From Halicephalobus mephisto (lineage: Eukaryota > Nematoda > Chromadorea > Rhabditida > Panagrolaimidae): DNA of 38,757 bases. Numbering within the stretch: position 1 is the stretch's first letter; every line of letters starts with the position of its first letter. The stretch lies in the NCBI GenBank assembly GCA_009193035.1, contig SWDT01000247.1, forward strand, positions 1 through 38,757, read 5' to 3'. This document shows positions 9,807-20,289 of the stretch, in pieces. The notes below the pieces were generated by a model. The model saw only the letters and a program-made list of their open reading frames with translations. It ran no database searches and was not told the DNA's origin. Both the position numbers and the translations under genes were made by a program.

Positions 9807-12261
9807 TTATCTTGAAATTTTGAAAAATTCATCGAATGACTGGCTGTTCGAACTAGGAGGATTGTGAACGAAGGATATGGCGGCTCTGTGTTTGTCTTCT
9901 TGGGTTACTGTAGTCATCGGAGAAGACCTCGGAGTGTTCTCATCGAGGGGGTTTCTGGGGACGACAGGGGGAGAAGCGGATTGCTTGCTGAGGATCTTGA
10001 CGTAGTTGATGGGGACGAGTCCAACCCTTTGGCCGTCATCAGAACTTGCCAGAAGCCATCCCCGGATCTGTGGTTGTTCCGATTTAGGAGCTACTCTGAG
10101 TCTGTCGTCTTTGCGGAAGGACAATTCTTGGTTCGAAGTTCCGTTGAAGTCATACAAGGCCTAAAATTCAATATTTTAAATTTTCCAAAATCGAAGAAAT
10201 TTTAGAATTTCATAGACTTTTGAAATTTTCCAAAATCGAAGAAATTTTAGAATTTCATAGACTTTTGAAATTTTTCAAAATCGAAGAAGTTTTAGAATTT
10301 TGTGAAAATTTTTAGGATTCAGTAAAAATTTCTGAGATTTTTTTAGAATCATTTAAGATTGAATAGGAGATTCTGAAACCTTCTAGAATCCCTGAAATGA
10401 TTCTAGTTTTCCAAAATTTCATGAAAATTTCAAAAAATAAATGTAATTTTCTGAATTTTTGTTGGATTTTATTGGATATTCTAGAATCATACAAGTTCTA
10501 GTGGAAGATTCTTGACTTCTAAAGTCTCATTGAAGCTTCTAGAAGTTTTCAGAATTCAATAGAATCTTTTAGAATCTCATTGAAATTTGAATCTTTCAGA
10601 ATCTTATTGAAATTTGAATCTTTCAGAATCTCATTGAAATTTTTAGAATCCTCCAGAATCTCATTGAAATTTGAATTTTTCAAGAATCCAACACAAACTT
10701 TTAAAAAAAATTGAATGCTAAAGATTCTGGAATTTTTAAAATGCTTTGAAATTCGTGTTGAGATCATTTAGTCACAAAAATGATTTTTGATCTTTGTTAC
10801 AGTATGACTTTTGAAGACTCCTTACCTGGGCAGAGTAGTGATCCCGATTGCCTGTGGCCCACTTCCTGGACTCCTCCACATTCGCTACCATCTTGGAGAC
10901 GGCTTTGTAGATGAGATAAGGACCCCCTAAGGCGATCATCCAGAAGATGGCCGCGGCCCAGTTGAATCCGACTTGGTTGTGTCCTCCGGGCAGGTACTCT
11001 GCGGGGGTGGGGTTGTTGGACTGGATATCTGTCCAAATGAGTTCTTGATTGTTGTAATTTGCCGGTTTTAATCCCAGATGAACGAGAAGAGTCCTCCAGA
11101 TCCATTTCAACCATCTAACTAAAGTTACAAAAAAAAATCCGCCTAGTTGAGTTTTCAGAAGCGAAAATTGCTCCACTACCCCTATGACTGCCCTGAAGGA
11201 CGAAAACACGGCGTTGTGGGTACTCGAAAGCATGTTAGCTACAGAAGCCACGGCGTTCACGACGGATTCGATCGACTGGAAGGCGCCCCTGGACTGCTCC
11301 TCCGCGATTCTGACGAAGTTGGATTCTGGAGAAGCCCCCATCCCGTAACCGCTGTAACCCCCTCCATATCCGCCGAAGCCGTTATTGTAGTACCCATTAC
11401 CGTATCTGAAAAACCCAATTGTATTTTTATGCAATTAAAAATCAATTTTTTACGGATTTTTCGAAAATTCCTGAATCCTGGATATTAAATATTGATTCCA
11501 GAATCTTCAACTGGATTCTGGAGGGATTTGGAAAATTCTACAAAGTTTTTAGAAGTTTCGAAAACTTCGATAAGAGTCCGAAAGGCTTCAGAAGTTTTTT
11601 AAGGATTCTGGGAGGATTCAGAAGCTTCTAAAAAAATTCTAAAAATTTCAATGTGATTCTAAAAGTTTCTAAAAATTTCTAAAAACTTTTTAGAAATTCT
11701 GCAAGGATTCAGAAGCTTCTAAAAAGTTCTAAAAATTTCTAAAAGTTTCTAAAAACTTCTAAAAACTTCTTAGAAATTCTGCAAGGATTCAGAAGCTTCT
11801 AAAAAAGTTCTAAAAAGATTCTAAAAACTTCTAAAAACTTCTTAGAGATTCTGCAAGGATTCAGAAGCTTCTAAAAATTTCCAAAAAGATTCTATTTTCA
11901 GAAAGTTTCTGAAAAATCTCACTATCTTTGAAAAAATTTCAATTTTCATAACTTCTGAAATTCTAAAAAATCTTTAAAAATTTTTTTTAAATTTTGTAAA
12001 ATTTTTAAATATTTCAATTTCTTGAAATTTGAAATGATTTTTGAAGATTCTAGAAGTTTTGAGGAAATTTTGAATTATATAAAAACAAATTTTATAATCA
12101 AAAACTCACAGTCCAGTGCCGTAGCCAAATCCGCCCATGCCGTAGGCGTTGTTGTACCCCCCGAAGGCAGTGTTCTGGTAGCCCAGTCCTGAGCCCACAG
12201 GTCTCGGGGGTACAGGTGGAGCAGCATTGGTGTTATTTAAATTAAACGGATCCATATTCAT
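9807..12261 (-). CDS. prx-13: Peroxin-13 (PEX13), peroxisomal import docking protein
   Basis: Exons 12261-12110, 11405-10826, 10160-9807, joined in frame to 361 residues. PEX13 sits in the peroxisomal membrane and helps dock the PEX5/PTS1 receptor with PEX14. Residues 1-75 are G/Y/N-rich with a proline motif PPVPPRP (15-21). The PEX13 core follows: NFVRIAEEQSRGAFQSIE, VNAVASVANMLSSTHNAVF and SFRAVIGVVEQF; a second hydrophobic stretch is VGFNWAAAIFWMIALGGPYL. Residues 245-304 form an SH3 domain (ALYDF, RGW at 277-279, P294-x-x-Y297). Donors GTGAG and GTAAGG and acceptors TTTTTCAG and ATTTTAG support the junctions. Both introns (704 and 665 bp) are filled with repeats. ATG at 12255 is an alternative start. 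No splice acceptor is seen before the ATG; the satellite begins within 3 bp. Orthology to C. elegans prx-13 is confident from domain order. Confidence 0.93.
10161..10825. repeat. prx-13 intron 2 with short tandem repeats
   Basis: A 45-bp unit with 'ccaaaatcgaag' starts at 10185, 10230 and 10275. Further in, 'cagaatctcattgaaatttg' type units of about 35-45 bp recur from 10560 to 10680. The dispersed 'attcgtgttgagatca' motif occurs at about 10751. Confidence 0.75.
11406..12109. repeat. prx-13 intron 1 with HSE-like tandem repeat
   Basis: 'aggattcagaagcttct' starts at 11613, 11704, 11784 and 11856 (spacings 91, 80 and 72). Each copy carries GAAgcTTC, and neighbouring TTCTAAAAAnTTC words add half-sites, so the array resembles degenerate heat-shock elements (alternating nGAAn/nTTCn). 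The rest of the intron is AT-rich. Confidence 0.75.
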
Positions 12262-12725
12262 CGAAAAAAAGAAAAATAAGATCGAAAAAAAGAAAAATAA
12301 AATCGAAAAAAAATAAATAAAATCGAAAAAAAGAAAAAAAATCGAAAAAAATTAATAAAATCGAAAAAAAATAAATAAAATCGAAAAAAAATTAATAAAA
12401 TCGAAAAAAAATAAATAAAATCGAAAAAAAATTAATAAAATCGAAAAAAAAAATAAATAAAATCGAAAAAAATAAGATCGAAAAAAAATTAATAAAATCG
12501 AAAAAATAAATAAGATCGAAAAAAATAAGATCGAAAAAGGAAAATAAGATCGAAAAAAAATAAATAAAATCGAAAAAAAATTAATAAAATCGAAAAAAAA
12601 TAAATAAAATCGAAAAAAAAATTAATAAAATCGAAAAAAAAAATAAATAAAATTGAAAAAAATAAGATCGAAAAAGAAAAATAAAATCGAAAAAAATAAG
12701 ATCGAAAAAGTAAAATAAAATCGAT
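12262..12725. repeat. GATCGAAAAA/AATAAATAA satellite abutting prx-13 start
   Basis: About 460 bp of units of 10-24 bp built from (G/A)ATCGAAAAAAA plus (A)ATAAATAA or ATTAATAA. On the prx-13 transcript strand it is pyrimidine-rich (TTTTTTTCGAT). It starts within 3 bp of the prx-13 ATG, so it forms the immediate upstream or 5'UTR sequence. Length is likely polymorphic. Confidence 0.88.
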
Positions 12726-12949
12726 AAAAAAGAACAAGACGTATTTTCCAAATTTGTTCGATAAGACTACATTTCTCGTATCCCCCGCAAAAAGTCCGTT
12801 TTTTTTGAAAAATGTAAAAATTCATTTTACAAATCTCGTTGTATTTGAAATTTTTGAGGTAATTGTTACGTGATAAACGAGATCTCAGACAAAACGAAGT
12901 CTGGTCAAAGAACATCCAAAATTTTACAAAATTGATCTTCAACTTTTTT

Positions 12950-13240
12950 CAATTTCAAAAAAAATTAAAAACTATATTTTTCTAAAAAAATAAAAAAAAT
13001 AAATAATAAATTTTTTTATTCAAAAAAAAATAAATAATAAATTTTTTTATTTAAAAAAAAAGTCAAAAAATATTTTTTTTATTTAAAAAAAAATAAAAAG
13101 TAAATTTTTTTATTTTAAAAAAAATAAATAATAAATTTTTTATTTAAAAAAAAATAAATAATAATTTTTTTATTTAAAAAAAAAATAAAAAATAAATTTT
13201 TTTAAATAAAAATTTTTTAAATAAAATTTTATTTTTTTAG
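12950..13240. repeat. A/T-only simple repeats
   Basis: Units of about 45 bp, 'aaaaaaataaataataaat' followed by TTTTTTTATT. No coding potential. Confidence 0.75.
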
Positions 13241-13499
13241 ATTTGTCAAAATTATTGAAATCCTGAATTTTTTTTGTTTTCTTGTATATTCTTCAGCTGA
13301 TTATGATTCCTTAATTCTGGTCGAAAAAGTCATGCAAACTCCAATCCGTATCGAAGTACAAAGTACTTTGAGAACAACTCGTCTTTTAAAACTTAAATTC
13401 CTGTGCAAATAGTGAGAAAATTTGTGATTTTTGTTAGAATTCGGTCAATTTTGAATTTTATTTATTATAAAAATATTTTAAAAATAATATTAAATTAAA

Positions 13500-14270
13500 G
13501 ATTAAATTTGTTCCGAAACATAGAAGACGTGTTTTTAGAAGTAAAAATTAGGTAAATTTCGGAACAAAACGCCAGAATTTCAGAAATGTTAAAAAATTTA
13601 AAAAATTCTTAAATAAAAATTATTTTTAAGTTTATAATTTTTATATAAAAATGATAATTTTATTGAAATTTAAGAAATCACACTTTTAGAAGTAAATTTC
13701 GGAACAGAACGCCAGAATTTCAGAGATATTTAGAAATTTTTTGAAATTAATTTTTTTATAAAATTATTTTAAAATTTATAATTTTTATATAAAAATGATA
13801 ATTTTATTGAAATTTAAGAAATCACACTTTTAGAAGTAAATTAGGTAAGATTCGGAACAGAACGCCAGAATTTCAAAGATATTTATAAATTTTTTGAAAT
13901 TAATTTTTTTATAAAATTATTTTTAAATTTATAATTTTTATATAAAAATGATAATTCTATTGAAATTTAAGAAATCACACTTTTAGAAGTAAAAATTAGG
14001 TAAGATTCGGAACAGAACGCCAGAATTTCAGAAATGTTAAAAAATTTAAAAAATTCTTAAATAAAAATTATTTTAAAATTTATAATTTTTATATAAAAAT
14101 GATAATTTTATCGAAATTTAAGAAATTACACTTTTAAAAGTAAATTAGGTAAGATTCGGAACAGAACGCCAGAATTTCAGAAATGTTAAAAAATTTAAAA
14201 AATTTTTTGAAATTAATTTTTTTATAAAATTATTTTAAACTTTATAATTTTTGTATTGATTAATCTTGTT
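13500..14270. repeat. About 150-bp tandem repeat, five copies
   Basis: 'acgccagaatttcag' occurs at 13569, 13709, 13862, 14017 and 14166 (spacings 140, 153, 155, 149). Each unit holds 'ttcggaacagaacgcc', an A/T-rich stretch and 'cacttttagaagtaaa'. No gene seen. Confidence 0.88.
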
Positions 14271-14339
14271 TCAAAAATTATTTTAATTTATCTAATTTAA
14301 TTTAAAATAATTTTAAAGTTTTTGTTTCTTATTTCATGG

Positions 14340-14640
14340 AGCTTTAATCGGCTTATCTTCGACCTCGTCAAAGCTTGAAAATTTTCTGTTCCCCAAAGTC
14401 AGGAATTTTATTCTGTAAGCAAACACGACAATTGTTTTTGAATTGTTGTGAAATTTCAGAGCCGATTTTATCGATTCGCCCATCAAAAAGCCAATCTTGT
14501 CTTTTTTGTTTGAATCGTTGCCCAGTGCGATTTTTCGGACTGGTCGTTCTTTGGTTTGAAATTTGTTTCTTGAGTGTGTTCCGATCGCGTTTTGCCGGAT
14601 TTCCTGCCATCACCACGTGAATAAGGATATAATATATCAA
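14340..14640. other. Mixed-composition patch without a recognisable gene
   Basis: About 270 bp of higher complexity. Both strands stay open for 80-90 codons. The minus frame from an ATG near 14607 begins MAGNPAKRDRNTLKK and is strongly basic; the plus frame is cysteine/phenylalanine rich. Neither shows a known domain, nor a convincing splice extension or trans-splice site. Probably chance or a gene relic. Confidence 0.25.
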
Positions 14641-14684
14641 TTAAATTCTTAATCTATGAATCTTTTTCTTTTCAAACATTATCT

Positions 14685-14995
14685 TTATAAAAATTGATAT
14701 ATGGAAAATTAATTTTACATGAAGTTCATATATGGAAAATTAATTTTATAGAAAATTGATATATGGAAAATTAATTTTACATGAAGTTCATATATGGAAA
14801 ATTAATTTTATAGAAAATTGATATATGAGAGTTTAATTTTACATGAAGTTCATATATGAAAAATTAATTTTACATAAAGTTCATATATGAAAAATTAATT
14901 TTATAGAAAATTGATATATGAGAATTTAATTTTAAAGGAAATTGATATATAAAAAATTAATTTTACATGAAATTGATGTATAAAAAATTTTAAAA
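14685..14995. repeat. About 31/62-bp tandem repeat
   Basis: Alternating half-units 'gatatatggaaaattaattt' + TATAGAAAATT and 'catatatggaaaattaattt' + TACATGAAGTT, repeated about ten times with increasing decay to the right. Confidence 0.85.
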
Positions 14996-15274
14996 TGCAT
15001 GGTTCCTAGTGGCGCGATTGATTTCCTTTTGAAAAATGACTCTATAAGGACACTAGTCCGTTCATAAAGGACCATTTTGTTCTTGTTTTTTGATCATTTA
15101 TGTATTTCCACATAGAGTCCTTGACTTCCAAAACGGCCTTAATTTTTTACATTTCACAGATCTTTAGAAATTTCTTAATTTATTTAAAATATAATTTTTC
15201 GAAATTAATTACGAAATTGTGAAATTACGAAATCGTAGTGAAAAGTCAGAATTGTCACGTAGACTGATTTCTAA

Positions 15275-15735
15275 AAACTTTCGGAAATTCGTGTCGGGAC
15301 CACTTCGCGGAAATTTTTTATTTTTTACAATAGTATGGCTAAAATTCCATAAATATTTCCAGAATTCTTCAGAATCTAATAGAAACTTGAAAAAAATCCC
15401 AGAAAATAAAAACTTTCGGAAATTCGTGCCGGGACCACTTCGCAAAGAATTTTTATTTTTTTAAAAATGTAATTAGGATTCTGTAAAATATTCCAGAATC
15501 CACTGGAACTTTCTAAAATAGAAAATTCTGAAGATTTCTAACAAATTCCAAAAATTCGTGTCGGGACCATTTTGCAAAGAATTTTTATTTTTTTTTAAAG
15601 TGTAATTAGGATTCTGTAGAACATTCCAGAATCCATTGAAACCTTTCTAAAATTACCTAAAATAGAAAATTCTGAAAATTTCTAACAAGTTCCAAAAATT
15701 CGTGTCGGGACCATTTCGTGGAAAATTTTTATTTA
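15275..15735. repeat. Four-copy repeat carrying TTCGTGTCGGGACC
   Basis: 'attcgtgtcgggaccac' or close variants start at 15287, 15422, 15554 and 15698 (spacings 135, 132, 144). Each is followed by TTCGC or TTTGC and an A/T-rich arm with 'attccagaatc'. The core belongs to a family found in many places in this window. ORFs across it are incidental. Confidence 0.85.
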
Positions 15736-16140
15736 AGCTTTTCTAAAATGAAATGATTTTATTTTCGAAATTCATAACGGTTCAAAATTGTTTGCTTTCA
15801 TTTGTTTTTTCAAAGATTCGGCTTACCGGAGCAATCCAGCGCGTCCTGGTGGAGATATGGATCGAATCCAGCTCAATTCGTTTTTTTGAAAAACTTTGGT
15901 TGATGATTTTTCGACAGTTATTTGAAAAATTATCTATAAAAAACATATGGGGTGAGGTTAGGGTGATACAAGGTAAAAAATCGGATCATTTATGTGTGAT
16001 TTTTAACGTTGATATATATTCATTTTTTTAATGTTTTTGATATCATCAATCTTCGGTTTTCCGTTTTTTGGGCTTGTTTGTTGATAACCAGCCTCGAAGG
16101 CCGTCGTTAAGTAGGTGCTAGAGGTCTTATTTATGGCCGA

Positions 16141-16660
16141 ACAGTATTCGCCCTTAGGGAATCTAGTCCCTATTTCGCAATATTAATCTTTTTTTTAACT
16201 TTTTAGATTAAATTTTTGCTTTTAAAATACCTATCTAAGTAACAAGGAAAAACTGGCCTAAAAACAAAGAAAACTAACTATGCCATATTCGCTCTTAGGG
16301 AATTTAGTCTATTTCGCAATATTAATCTCATTTTTCGACTTTTTAGATCGATTTTTTTTGCTTTTAAAATACCTACCGAGTAACAAGGAAAAATTGGCCT
16401 AAAAACAAAAAAAATTAACTATGCCATATTCGCCCTTAGGGAATTTAGTCCCTATTTCGCAATATTAATTTCTTTTTTAACTTTTTAGATCAATTTTTTT
16501 TGCTTTTAAAATACCTATCGAGTAACAAGGAAAAATTGGCCTAAAAACAAAGAAAACTAACTATATGATATTCACCCTTAGGGAATTTAGTCTATTTCGC
16601 AATATTAATCTCATTTTTCAACTTTTTAGACCAATTTTTTGATCCTTGGATTAACCTAAA
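16141..16660. repeat. 141-bp tandem repeat, nearly four copies
   Basis: 'attcgcccttagggaattta' or variants start at 16146, 16287, 16428 and 16569, an exact 141-bp step. Each unit also holds 'tttcgcaatattaat', 'ttttaaaatacctatc' and 'aacaaggaaaaattggccta'. Copies differ by scattered substitutions. Non-coding. Confidence 0.9.
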
Positions 16661-17129
16661 ATGCTAGTCAAAAAAACAAAAATGGTTTTAAAAAATTTTA
16701 AAAAAATGAAAAAAATTGAAACAAATCCAAAGGAGTAAATACCCTAAGGCAACAATTACTACATTTTAGTTTTATATTTTTTATTCCTATATCGCACAAT
16801 CAAATTTATACAACAAATTACAATTTAAATTTAACTTTTATATTTTTAAACTAATTTTTTTAATTTTCAAATTAATCTAACATAACAATTGTAACTGAAA
16901 ATTTAAAAAAAAATTATTTTTTTTGAAACCAATGTGATTCGAAAAAAAAACAAACATTTTTAAATTTTTTTGTCGCGTCATATATGAACGATTTGTCAAA
17001 AATTTTTTAAATTCACTTTTTTTATCATGATCGAAGTCAATTTACAAAATTTAATTCCATGTATTTTTATGCAAAAAATATTGTAATTTTAAAAAGTTGT
17101 TTTTATTTTTTTGGGAATTTTTAAATTTT

Positions 17130-17240
17130 AAATTCCCGCGCAAGAGCGAGTGAAAGCAAAAACAACGTAAGTCTGGCAATTCACTGCTGAAATGGCTCGC
17201 TCTGTCGGCACCTGCTTTCTTTTCTTACTTACCTAAATTT
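17130..17240. other. Unique GC-richer island with 8-bp inverted words
   Basis: AGAGCGAG (17143-17150) and CTCGCTCT (17196-17203) could pair around a 45-nt spacer, within a 100-bp unique island. It may be an old element fragment or a regulatory site; no known RNA family is recognised. Confidence 0.25.
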
Positions 17241-17254
17241 CCGTACTTGTTGGA

Positions 17255-17570
17255 TTCTTTCTGAAATTCGCGTCGAGATAACTTCGTAAAAATCTTTATT
17301 TTCATATTTTTACATTATATATGATATATTTTCCCTAAATTCTAACATCTTTTAAAATCCGCGTCGAGATAACTTCGTAAAAATCTTTATTTTCATATTT
17401 TTACATTATATATGATGTCTTTTCCCTAAATTCTAACATCTTTTAAAATCCGCGTCGAGATAATTTTATGAAAATCCTCATTTTTATTTCTTATATGACG
17501 CTTTTTACCTAAATTCTAGAACTCTTCAAATTCTTCCCGAAATTTGTGTCGAATAATGTTGTGAAAATCC
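17255..17570. repeat. 91-bp tandem repeat carrying TTCGCGTCGAGAT
   Basis: 'attcgcgtcgagataactt' or variants start at 17266, 17357, 17448 and 17542 (spacings 91, 91, 94). Units contain 'atctttattttcatattttt' and 'ttccctaaattctaac'. Same core family as the array at 15275. Confidence 0.85.
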
Positions 17571-17599
17571 TCATTTTTTTGTTGTATGGTGTTTAGTCT

Positions 17600-17933
17600 A
17601 TAAGATTTGTCAGTTGTGTAGTGATTCTTTATGTTAAGCTTTATGTTTCTCAAGGCGCTTCCCCATTATGCGTCGTACAGAGTTCGTTCGGTCCGTTTGT
17701 CGACATATTTTTTGAAAACCATGCTGCTGGCATGCTTTCAGTTTGCCGTTAGCTACGTACAACGCTGAGCATTTTTCTTTCAACTTGGTGCTTCCCGACT
17801 AGTTTCTTTTTTATGATTCGTTTTATTTTTTACGATTTTTCCAAATATTGAGTTTTTTTCACTTTTTAGTTATTACGTAATAGATCCTATGAAACGTGAT
17901 TAATTTGAATTTGTTTGTTATTTATGTTTTTTC
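17600..17933 (+). promoter_or_regulatory. Upstream region of acetyl-CoA hydrolase gene
   Basis: Unique sequence of mixed composition from about 17620 to 17815, then T-rich DNA up to the acceptor at 17935. A short inverted word CATGC...GCATG lies at 17720-17734. Promoter assignment is by position only. Confidence 0.35.
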
Positions 17934-17935
17934 AG
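17934..17935 (+). promoter_or_regulatory. Probable SL trans-splice acceptor
   Basis: TATGTTTTTTCAG ends here, 11 nt before the ATG at 17947. It supports that ATG rather than the in-frame ATG at 17896, whose 17 extra residues would lie upstream of the acceptor. Confidence 0.7.
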
Positions 17936-17946
17936 TTTTTCTCAAT

Positions 17947-19896
17947 ATGCCGCAAAAGTTCGGAATTCGCGAATTTTCAACTACTGCTCGTGCCTTAAGG
18001 ACACTGGTCAACCCAGGATCCCACGAAATCGCTTTTCCGATTGCTGGAAAAGAACCAAAAAAAGCTTCAATTGAAGAAGCCCTCAAAGCCATTAAATCTG
18101 GTTTGTTTTCTTATAACTTTACATGTATAAGCAAAGCCAATTCCCGACTTTATTTTAGTGTTTTGGTTTTTCGGACATTAGTACTTTTATTTATAATTAT
18201 TAATTCTTGTGAATAGACGATCTTTTATGTTATGTATTCAGGCAGAATATAATTTCTAAAGAATTATGAAAGTCTCCAAAATTACGAAATAATTACCGCG
18301 CAAAACCGAAACAGCTACATAGGTTATTTCTGATTTGTCAAATATTTAAAATTCGTGTCGAGAAAATTCCGTAAAAAGTTTATCTTTATAATTTATATTG
18401 ATTCTTAATCACATAAGAATCAAAGCGCAGAATCAGAATTGTGGACTAAATTAGATTTTCGAATTTCCTAGAATTTCTTTTCAAAACAATTTCGTAACAA
18501 AATTTATTTACAATTTCTATAACAGGATAAAAATTAATCCCTTTCAGGTGATCATGTTTTTGTTCATGGAATTGCGGCTACTCCAACTCCTCTGCTAGAA
18601 GGCCTCTGTCGACATGCTGAAGCTAATAACTTGAATAAGATTACATTACATCATTTGCATCTTGAGGGACCTACTCTATGGCTTGATGATAAATACAACA
18701 GTGAGTCGTTATTTCAACTTTATTGAATTTGGCTTATTTATTTTTCAGAAAGGATTCGCTCTAACTCGTTGTTTACTGGAAGTAATCTCCGCAAAGGAGT
18801 CAATGCAGGACTTGTGGACTTTAATTCATGCTTCCTCCATGAAGTTCCACTTGTTTTTCGTCGAGGAGCAATCAAGTTGAATGTTGCTTTGATTCATGTT
18901 TCTCCACCAGATGAAAAAGGCTATTGTTCGCTGGGTACATCTGTGGATACTGCTAGAGCTGCTGTAACTAATGCAGACTACATTATTGGTAAATTTATTT
19001 TTGAAGTTTACTTTTTAAGCATTGTTACTTTAGCTATGACGAATTCTAACATGCCGAGAACATTTGGAGATGGATTGATTCATCAATCTCACATTGATGT
19101 TATTGTGGATCAAGAAGGATTTCCTCTTCATCTTCGTCACTTGGTTGAAATCGGAGAAAAAGAAGCAAAAATCGGACAAATTATTGCTGACAATCTTGTT
19201 GATGATGGAGCTACTCTTCAAATGGGAATTGGAGCTGTTCCAGATGCAGCGCTTGCGGCTTTGAAAAACCATAAAGATCTTGGAGTTCATACAGAAATGT
19301 TCAGTGATGGAATTCTTGATCTTGTTGAGTCTAATGCTTTGACAAATTCAAAGAAAAACATCATGCCAGGGAAGATTGTTACGTCATTTGTATATGGATC
19401 GAAGAGACTTTATGATTTCCTTCATAATAATCCTCTTGTTCATTTTGGAGATGTTCAATGGACAAACGATCCTGCTGTTGTTAAACAGAATCCGAAGGTT
19501 ACTGCTATCAACTCTGCCGTTGAAGTTGACTTGACAGGACAAGTTGTTGCTGATAGTATTGGGAAGAGATTCTTATCTGGATTTGGAGGTCAAGTGGATT
19601 TTATTAGAGGAGCAGCTATTGGTAATGATGGACTTGGGAAACCAATTATTGCTTTACCATCAGCAACTAAAAAAGGTGAATCTAAAATAGTTCCAACTAT
19701 TCAGGATGGATCTGGTGTTGTTACTTCACGTGCTCATGTCCATTATATTGTTACAGAAAATGGTATTGCTCAATTGTGGGGAAAGAATATGCGTCAACGT
19801 GCCTATGAATTAATTAAAATTGCTCATCCAGATAATCAAGCATCTCTAGAAAAAGCTGCTTTTGAACGTCTGAAGGTTATGCCATCTGCTGATTGA
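17947..19896 (+). CDS. acer-1: Acetyl-CoA hydrolase/CoA-transferase, mitochondrial type
   Basis: Exons 17947-18100, 18548-18700, 18749-18988 and 19034-19896 join in frame to 469 residues, the usual length of the ACH1/Cat1-like family. These enzymes hydrolyse acetyl-CoA or move CoA between short acyl groups through a glutamyl-CoA intermediate. The N-terminus (FGIREFSTTARALRTL) has arginines, Ser/Thr and no acidic residue after E9, fitting a mitochondrial presequence. Visible family motifs are GIAATPTPLLEGL, HVSPPDEKGYCSLG, the glycine-rich GIGAVPDAAL (247-) and HTEMFSDG with E270 as the likely catalytic glutamate, then SGFGGQVDFIRGA and near the C-terminus YIVTENGIAQLWGK. All donors are GT and acceptors end TTTCAG or CTTTAG. 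Codon use is A/T-ending. It is the probable counterpart of C. elegans C44B7.10, which I recall as acer-1; the symbol is less certain than the family. Confidence 0.92.
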
Positions 19897-20289
19897 GCGT
19901 AATTGAAATAGTTATAAACGGTTCCTAATGATGCGTCAAGATTTGTCATTCCATTAATTTTTGTAATTTCATATTTTGACGCAAGAAATTTTTCAATTAG
20001 GATAGTTTAATTTTTTAAAATAATTTTATATTGATCTTAGGTTTTGGAAATTTAGGGAAAAATTATAAGGGTGAAAATTAGGAAATTTTAAAATTATTAA
20101 AATTTTCAATTTCTTGATATTATTTTTAGGTTTTAAAAAATTGAATTTTTTCATTTAGATTGATTCATTTTTAATAAACTAGTGAAGATGAAATCAATTT
20201 TTGAATTCAATTATCCATTGGTTTTTTAATTAAAATTATAACGACATTTAAAAAAACTGCAAAAAAACAAACAAGAACTAAAAACAAAC
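19897..20289. other. Convergent intergenic region
   Basis: AT-rich 393-bp gap between the stop codons of two convergent genes. A plus-strand AATAAA lies at 20173-20178 and could serve the CoA hydrolase transcript. No other feature seen. Confidence 0.5.

Noticed and set aside
9864..10205. Plus-strand frame opposite the PEX13 SH3 exon
   Set aside because: The minus strand encodes an unmistakable SH3 domain; the plus frame has no domain.
12489..12942. F/I-rich minus-strand frames in the GATCGAAAAA satellite
   Set aside because: Low-complexity translation of simple sequence.
14375..14620. Small basic protein on the minus strand (MAGNPAKRDRN)
   Set aside because: Possible, but no homology, splice or leader evidence; kept only as a mixed-composition patch.
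15820..15900. tRNA-like words (GGATCGAATCC)
   Set aside because: No acceptor stem, D-arm or anticodon arm can be built around it.
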